Under the pieces are notes generated by a model, which saw only the letters and a list, made by a program, of their open reading frames with translations, was not told the origin of the DNA and searched no databases. From assembly GCF_039812505.1 (NCBI RefSeq), contig NZ_JBDIAQ010000174.1, positions 1 through 6,637 of the forward strand: 6,637 bases of DNA, read 5' to 3'. The DNA is from Intrasporangium_A sp039812505. GTDB lineage: Bacteria > Actinomycetota > Actinomycetes > Actinomycetales > Dermatophilaceae. Shown here piece by piece: positions 5,230 through 6,637 of the stretch (its first letter is position 1; the number at the start of each line of letters is the position of its first letter). The translations under genes and the position numbers were made by a program.

Positions 5230-6267
5230 ATGACCACGACCCCGCCCGTCCGCCTCGGGCTCATCGGCGCCGGACGCATCGGCACCTACCACGCGACCAC
5301 CATCGCCCGGCGTCTCCCCGAGGCGGAGCTGGTCCTCGTCGCCGACCCGGCCGACGGCGCGGCAGCACGTCTCGCCGAGCCCCTGGGCGCCGAGGCCACC
5401 CGCGACTCACAGGCGCTCATCGAGGACCCACGCGTCGAGGCCGTGGCCATCACGTGTGCCAGCACCGCCCACGCCGACCTCGTGGTGGCCGCCGCCGCGG
5501 CCGGCAAGGCGGTCTTCGTCGAGAAGCCGATGGCGATGACCCTGGCCGACGCCGACCGCGCGATCGCGGCCTGCCGCGCGGCCGGCGTGCCCCTGCAGGT
5601 CGGCTTCAACCGCCGCTTCGCGGCCGACTTCGCCGCTGCCCGGGCCGTCGTCGCGGCAGGCGGCATCGGCCGGCCCCAGCTGCTGCGCTCGCTGACCCGC
5701 GACCCCGGGCTGGCCGACCCCGGCGGCGTCCCGCCGTGGACGATCTTCACGCAGACGCTGATCCACGACTTCGACACCCTCAACTGGTTCAACGCCGGGG
5801 CCGGGGCGGTGGAGGTCAACGCGATGGCCGACGCGCTCGTCGCCCCCGACTTCAAGCACAGTGGGCTGCTGGACACCGCCGTCGTGACGATCCGGTACGA
5901 CAACGGCGCGATCGCCACCGCCGAGGCCAGCTTCTCGGCAGCCTACGGCTACGACGTGCGCGGAGAGGTCTTCGGCTCGGCGGGCATGGTCACGGCCGGC
6001 AGCCCCGCCCAGGTGACGATGGCCCACTGGAGCCGGGAGGGTGTCTGGCGCCCGACGGTGCGGGCCGACACCGTGCTGTTCCCCGACGCGTATGCCGCCG
6101 AGCTCGCCTCCTTCTGTGCCGCCGTCCGCGCGGGGTCGGCTCCCGAGGTGGGCGGTGCCGACGCCCGCGCCGCGCTCGCCGTCGCCCTGGCCTGCATCGA
6201 GTCGGTGCAGACCGGCGGCACCGTCGCCGTCCGCGACACCGACCGGGTGGCCGGGGGCGTGGCATGA
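5230..6267 (+). CDS. Gfo/Idh/MocA oxidoreductase C, inositol 2-dehydrogenase-like
   Basis: A 345-residue NAD(P)-dependent cytosolic oxidoreductase, the usual length for inositol 2-dehydrogenase (IolG). Seen: Rossmann LGLIGAGRIGTYHA (9-22), VEKPMAMT (97-104) with candidate catalytic Lys99, the family-typical QVGFNRRFAADF (123-134), and QTLIHDFDTLNWF (175-187) with His179. In B. subtilis IolG the catalytic set is Lys97, Asp172 and His176; the Asp sits four residues before the His, and here that residue is Gln175. This may mark a distinct subfamily, so iolG is not assigned as a symbol. The start has GAGGAG 4 nt upstream. The stop overlaps the start of the next gene (ATGA), implying translational coupling. 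It is divergent from lacI-2, with three operator-like sites between. Expected reaction: oxidation of a cyclitol or sugar ring hydroxyl to a ketone; the substrate is uncertain. Confidence 0.9.
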   Translation: MTTTPPVRLGLIGAGRIGTYHATTIARRLPEAELVLVADPADGAAARLAEPLGAEATRDSQALIEDPRVEAVAITCASTAHADLVVAAAAAGKAVFVEKPMAMTLADADRAIAACRAAGVPLQVGFNRRFAADFAAARAVVAAGGIGRPQLLRSLTRDPGLADPGGVPPWTIFTQTLIHDFDTLNWFNAGAGAVEVNAMADALVAPDFKHSGLLDTAVVTIRYDNGAIATAEASFSAAYGYDVRGEVFGSAGMVTAGSPAQVTMAHWSREGVWRPTVRADTVLFPDAYAAELASFCAAVRAGSAPEVGGADARAALAVALACIESVQTGGTVAVRDTDRVAGGVA

Positions 6268-6637
6268 GCAGCCCGTTCACCCTGGCGGTCAGCTCCGAGA
6301 TGGTCTTCCTGGACCTGCCGGTGGCCGAACGCATCCGGCGGATCCACGAGCTGGGCTTCCAGGTCGAGATCTGGGACTGGACCCGGCACGACCTCGACGC
6401 GCTGGAGGCCCTGCACGACGAGGGCGTGATCTTCTCCTCGATGACCGGATACATCCGCGGCACGCTCACGGACCGCGAGGGGGCCGACGAGCTGCTCGCC
6501 ACCGCCGAGCAGTCGGTCCCGGTCGCCCAGCGCCTGGGGATCCCCCGGCTCAACCTGCACGGCACCGGACTCGACGACAAGGGGCTGCCGGTCCGGCCCG
6601 AGCCGGTCGTCACCGGGGCGATGTGGCTGGCCGCGGG
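6264..6637 (+). CDS. Hydroxypyruvate isomerase-like TIM-barrel sugar isomerase (C-terminus off window)
   Basis: The 124 N-terminal residues of a xylose-isomerase-like TIM-barrel protein; the gene continues past the right edge. Seen: TLAVSSEMVF (6-15) as the first strand, LGFQVEIWDW (30-39) with conserved Glu35, IFSSMTGYIRGTL (56-68) and LGIPRLNLHGTG (91-102). This pattern fits proteins annotated hydroxypyruvate isomerase (Hyi) or TIM-barrel sugar isomerase, which act on keto-sugars or keto-acids. The catalytic Glu residues expected in the C-terminal half cannot be checked. The ATG overlaps the TGA of oxidoreductase C by 4 bp and only a weak G-rich Shine-Dalgarno is visible, so coupled translation is likely. 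Context suggests it converts the ketone made by oxidoreductase C, or a later intermediate; this is inference. Confidence 0.85.
   Translation, partial: MSSPFTLAVSSEMVFLDLPVAERIRRIHELGFQVEIWDWTRHDLDALEALHDEGVIFSSMTGYIRGTLTDREGADELLATAEQSVPVAQRLGIPRLNLHGTGLDDKGLPVRPEPVVTGAMWLAA

Noticed and set aside
5112..5285. Extension of LacI-2 by 58 residues
   Set aside because: It would cross all operator sites and the start of the opposite gene, and the added residues do not resemble a LacI N-terminus.
5230..6637. Right arm as a definite myo-inositol (iol) operon
   Set aside because: Oxidoreductase C lacks the Asp of IolG and no iolB, iolC, iolD or iolE gene is in the window, so the specific pathway is not supported.

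Overview
The window is very GC-rich, with strongly G/C-biased third codon positions, GNAT-poor Shine-Dalgarno-led genes and a LacI-type operator core (GAGCGCTC) common in Actinomycetota. I infer a high-GC actinomycete; genus is not resolvable from this sequence alone. It holds seven genes, all of sugar or cyclitol catabolism type: three Gfo/Idh/MocA NAD(P)-dependent oxidoreductases, two TIM-barrel sugar isomerase/epimerases and two LacI-family repressors. Both end genes run off the window. No RNA genes, mobile elements, CRISPR arrays or transport genes are visible, and no stretch longer than 300 bases lacks a gene.

Layout. Left arm, minus strand, transcribed right to left: Gfo/Idh/MocA oxidoreductase A (1685-2902), then a YcjR-like sugar isomerase/epimerase (582-1568), then Gfo/Idh/MocA oxidoreductase B (565 to beyond the left edge). 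Centre: lacI-1 (3031-4062, plus) and lacI-2 (4107-5111, minus) converge with 44 bp between their stop codons. Right arm, plus strand: inositol-dehydrogenase-like oxidoreductase C (5230-6267), overlapping by 4 bp a hydroxypyruvate-isomerase-like TIM-barrel gene (6264 to beyond the right edge). The locus is therefore mirror-symmetric: catabolic arm, divergent promoter, repressor, repressor, divergent promoter, catabolic arm.

Regulation is readable in the two divergent intergenic regions. The left one has a perfect 14-bp palindrome (TTAAAGCGCTTTAA, 2939-2952) just downstream of a probable minus-strand promoter for the left arm. The right one has three AGCGCT-centred sites, including a perfect CTAGAGCGCTCTAG palindrome (5197-5210) downstream of the probable right-arm promoter and a near-perfect one inside the likely leaderless promoter of lacI-2. 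The 12-mer AACTGGAGCGCT occurs in both regions (3001-3012 plus; 5129-5140 minus), which suggests that the two regulatory circuits talk to each other.

Working hypothesis (inference): each arm pairs an NAD-dependent sugar/cyclitol oxidoreductase with a keto-sugar isomerase/epimerase. This recalls the E. coli ycjQRS logic (oxidation to a 3-keto glycoside, then epimerisation) or inositol-type catabolism. The substrates cannot be read from the sequence.
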